DNA from: Cordilura impudica
Lineage: Eukaryota > Arthropoda > Insecta > Diptera > Scathophagidae
NCBI GenBank assembly: GCA_963682025.1
Contig: OY821521.1
Span: forward strand, 117,379,829 to 117,443,828
Reading direction: 5' to 3'
DNA: 64,000 nt
A program made the position numbers and the translations under genes. The stretch's first letter is position 1. Each line of letters begins with the position of its first letter. The notes beneath the pieces were generated by a model. That model was given only the letters and a program-made list of their open reading frames with translations. It did no database searches and was not told where the DNA came from. Of the stretch, positions 62,991-64,000 are shown one piece after another.

Positions 62991-64000
62991 CGGGTACAAC
63001 ACAAAAACGATGGAGACTGGTCGTTGACTACAGAGGAATAAATAAGAAACTTATAGCAGATAAGTTTCCCCTTCCGCGCATAGATGATATATTAGATCAT
63101 CTAGGTAGAGCGAAATTTTTTTCATGTTTAGATTTGGTATCAGGATTTCACCAAATAGAATTAGAAAAAGAATCTAGGGACATTACATCTTTTTCAACTG
63201 AAAAAGGTTCATATAGATTCAAGAGATTACCATATGATATAAAGATCGCACCAAATTCATTTCAAAGAATGATGTCGTTAGCTTTTTCAGGGCTGTCTCC
63301 AGCCCAAGCTTTCTTATACATGTACGATTTAGTCGTAATTTGTTGTTCTTCTGACCATATGTTACAGAATTTAAAAGAGGTGTTTGGCATGTCAGAAAAT
63401 ATAATCTCAAGTTACAACCGGACAAGTGTTCATTTTTCTGTCGTGAAGTGACATTTCTAGGACACAAATATACCGAAAAAGGTATTTTGCCAGATGATTG
63501 CAAATTTTCGATAATTGAAAATTATCCAACACCGAAAAACGGTGATGAAGCTAAACGCTTCGTTGCTTTTTGCAATTATTATAGAAGGTTTATACCAAAC
63601 TTTGCTGAATCATCTCGACATCTAACTAGATTGTCTAGGAAAAATATTCCTTTTGAGTGGGCAGAGGAATGTGAATACCTCAAAAATCAATTATTGAATC
63701 CAATGATTCTAAAATATCCGGATTTTGCCCGAGAATTCTGCATAACAACGGATGCTAGCAAATATGCTTGCGGGGCTGTTCTCAGCCAAGATTATGAAGG
63801 TATTCAATTACCAATTGCGTACGCATCCAGATCTTTCACTAAAGGTGTAAGCAATAAATCGACAATCGAGCAGGAACTAGCTGCTATTCATTGGGCGATA
63901 CAATATTTTAGACCATATGTGTACGGTAAAAAATTCCTGATAAGATGTGATCACAGACCACTTACCTACCTATTCTTGATGAGAAACCCATCATCAAAAT
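62991..64000 (+). pseudogene. element 3 RT and start of RNase H
   Basis: RT reads WRLVVDYRGINKKLIADKFP, FSCLDLVSGFHQIELEKESR, then LYMYDLVVI where Y-M-D-D is expected; the first catalytic Asp is Tyr. A frameshift near 63388 moves the reading to KLQPDKCSFFC, which stays open to the window end through FVAFCNYYRRFIPNFAESS, ITTDASKYACGAVLSQ and IRCDHRPLTYLF (RNase H). Inactive as it stands. Confidence 0.85.

Larger units (their letters stand above)
61908..64000 (+). mobile_element. mdg1/412-like Ty3/gypsy element, partial (element 3)
   Basis: gag, protease, RT and the start of RNase H on the plus strand, running off the window. Its 5' part is left of element 2; the GTAG duplication shows element 2 landed just before gag. 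A candidate 5' LTR is at 46451-46790. It is defective: there is a large deletion between protease and RT, a frameshift, and a mutated RT box. Confidence 0.8.

Overview
The window looks like intergenic or pericentromeric DNA from a brachyceran fly, probably a schizophoran or calyptrate. It is AT-rich and eukaryotic. It carries dipteran repeat families: roo-like BEL/Pao with an env, copia with the initiator-Met half-tRNA primer site, Osvaldo/Ulysses-like and mdg1/412-like Ty3/gypsy elements, a DD41D mariner, and mini-me-like elements with GACGGACA microsatellites. Almost every coding stretch belongs to a transposable element. There is one candidate host exon (4758-5380), with an acceptor on its left and a GTAAGT donor on its right. 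No tRNA, rRNA or CRISPR array was seen.

Layout. 1-4.3 kb: env and 3' LTR of a roo-like BEL element, split by a decayed LINE. 4.7-5.4 kb: candidate host exon. 5.4-7.3 kb: two mini-me-like elements, the second holding a 410-bp MITE. 7.5-13.2 kb: an internally deleted BEL element joined to a copia fragment, with the whole chimera duplicated in tandem. 12.7-18.3 kb: two copia copies head to head, making a 973-bp inverted repeat. 18.5-19.5 kb: tandem repeats and a possible LTR. 19.6-34.4 kb: one LINE cut by a fold-back element (20088-22979, itself holding an apparently intact mariner) and by a 9.9-kb Ulysses-like element (23209-33137) with 2.15-kb LTRs. 34.4-35.4 kb: GC-rich minisatellites and an LTR end with a primer site. 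35.8-39.0 kb: an I-like LINE interrupted by a Penelope-like element with a candidate hammerhead ribozyme. 41.3-43.5 kb: a long intact ORF for a DDE-transposase-like protein of a family I cannot name. 44.8-46.8 kb: motif repeats and two inverted LTRs. 49.1-61.9 kb: a second Osvaldo/Ulysses-like element with LTRs of about 2.83 kb and a RING-H2 finger in its Gag, inserted into an mdg1-like element whose gag-pro-RT runs off the right edge.

Order of events can be read from the nesting. Target duplications support insertions at 20088-22979 (8 bp), 20216-21521 (TA), 23209-33137 (ATAT), 37014-38403 (8 bp), 49062-61907 (GTAG) and 50286-50886 (TTAA). For three of these the interrupted LINE reading frame resumes exactly across the insertion. 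The elements do not form a pathway. The only proteins that look complete enough to act are the mariner transposase and the 741-aa protein. The Ulysses-like Pol at 25.5-28.7 kb is broken by one stop.
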